A DNA stretch of 64,000 nucleotides, taken from Sphingorhabdus rigui. GTDB lineage: Bacteria; Pseudomonadota; Alphaproteobacteria; Sphingomonadales; Sphingomonadaceae. Made by a program: the position numbers and the translations under genes. The DNA lies in contig NZ_JACIEA010000004.1 of assembly GCF_014196595.1 (NCBI RefSeq), forward strand, positions 39,009 to 103,008. Reading direction: 5' to 3'. Positions 63,824 through 64,000 of this stretch are shown here, piece after piece (within the stretch, counting starts at the first letter, position 1; each line of letters opens with the position of its first letter). Under the pieces are notes generated by a model. That model saw nothing but the letters and a program-made list of their open reading frames with translations, ran no database searches and had not been told where the DNA came from.

Positions 63824-64000
63824 TTAGAACACCACGACGCTGCGGATGCTTTCACCCGCGTGCATCAATTCAAATGCCTTGTTGATCTCTTCAAGCCCCA
63901 TGACGTGCGTAATCATCGGGTCGATTTCGATCTTGCCGGTCATGTACATGTCGACGATCTTTGGAACGTCGGTGCGGCCCTTGGCCCCGCCAAATGCGGT
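63824..64000 (-). CDS. S-(hydroxymethyl)glutathione dehydrogenase / class III alcohol dehydrogenase, C-terminal part
   Basis: Only the last 58 codons are in the window. They read TAFGGAKGRTDVPKIVDMY, then KIEIDPMITHVMGLEEINKAF and GESIRSVVVF at the end, which is the characteristic C-terminus of glutathione-dependent formaldehyde dehydrogenases (AdhC/FrmA). The enzyme oxidises S-hydroxymethylglutathione to S-formylglutathione, the substrate of FghA encoded downstream in the same operon. Truncated by the window end, not by mutation. Confidence 0.92.
   Translation of the reverse strand, partial: TAFGGAKGRTDVPKIVDMYMTGKIEIDPMITHVMGLEEINKAFELMHAGESIRSVVVF

Overview
This 64 kb window is a chromosomal segment of an alphaproteobacterium, most likely of the family Sphingomonadaceae. 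The call rests on gene content and order: a MipZ division-plane ATPase, a DUF3576-leuS-lptE-holA run, two-domain RibA, sucA-sucB-lpd, ligase-associated helicase and PdeM, many secreted DUF proteins, and near-consensus TTGACA-N17-CTATAA promoters. I do not assign a genus. Gene density is high, no gap between genes exceeds 300 bases (the longest are 15888-16173 and 38658-38944), and I see no tRNA, rRNA, CRISPR array, prophage or intact insertion sequence.

Layout. 1-5.3 kb: cell-surface sugar genes (start of a secreted protein, an O-antigen ligase/polymerase-like protein, galU, galE) mixed with a small strongly promoted membrane or secreted protein, a 69-residue zinc-ribbon-like protein and a PDZ-M48 protease. 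5.4-13 kb: cytochrome P450, TonB-like protein, a DUF885 peptidase-like protein, PEP carboxylase and a lipoprotein. 13-18.3 kb: rplU-rpmA, a GNAT acetyltransferase, mannose-1-phosphate guanylyltransferase, a TetR regulator, UDP-glucuronate 4-epimerase and a Sel1-repeat protein. 18.4-22 kb: panC, mipZ with a membrane J-domain protein, and phosphomannomutase/phosphoglucomutase. 22-28.2 kb: DEXH helicase, a double-DTG retropepsin-like protein, pdeM, a YggS-type PLP protein, a ThiE-like protein and an orphan surface protein. 28.5-33.5 kb: DUF3576 lipoprotein, leuS, lptE, holA, DUF4402 protein. 33.6-44 kb: msrB, class A PBP, Crp-family regulator, ribA, xth, lolA, ftsK, a UbiH-type hydroxylase and an OmpA-family lipoprotein. 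44-58 kb: a CNNM/CorC protein, sdhB, a thioesterase, zapE, an M20 peptidase, then a TCA-cycle run (mdh, sucD, sucA, sucB, lpd) and a TRIC-type channel. 58-64 kb: msrA, an aspartate aminotransferase, and an apparent formaldehyde-detoxification operon (class III ADH, VOC protein, ProX-type deacylase, S-formylglutathione hydrolase, pabBC).

How the genes work together. galU, galE, the mannose-1-phosphate guanylyltransferase, phosphomannomutase and UDP-glucuronate epimerase could jointly supply UDP-Glc, UDP-Gal, GDP-Man and UDP-GalA for surface polysaccharide finished by the O-antigen ligase. ftsK, mipZ, the PBP, lolA, lptE and zapE serve division and the envelope. sdhB, mdh, sucD, sucA, sucB and lpd cover much of the oxidative TCA cycle, but sucC and sdhCDA are not in the window.

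The most unusual place is 51.43-51.89 kb. A small stand-alone GIY-YIG nuclease gene sits between sucD and sucA. It is bracketed by four copies of a 26-28 nt hairpin repeat whose stems are kept by paired base changes, so it looks like a repeat-associated nuclease unit. Other items worth following up are a candidate small RNA between lolA and xth, mutually exclusive hairpins after rpmA, and a zinc-ribbon microprotein coupled to an M48 protease.
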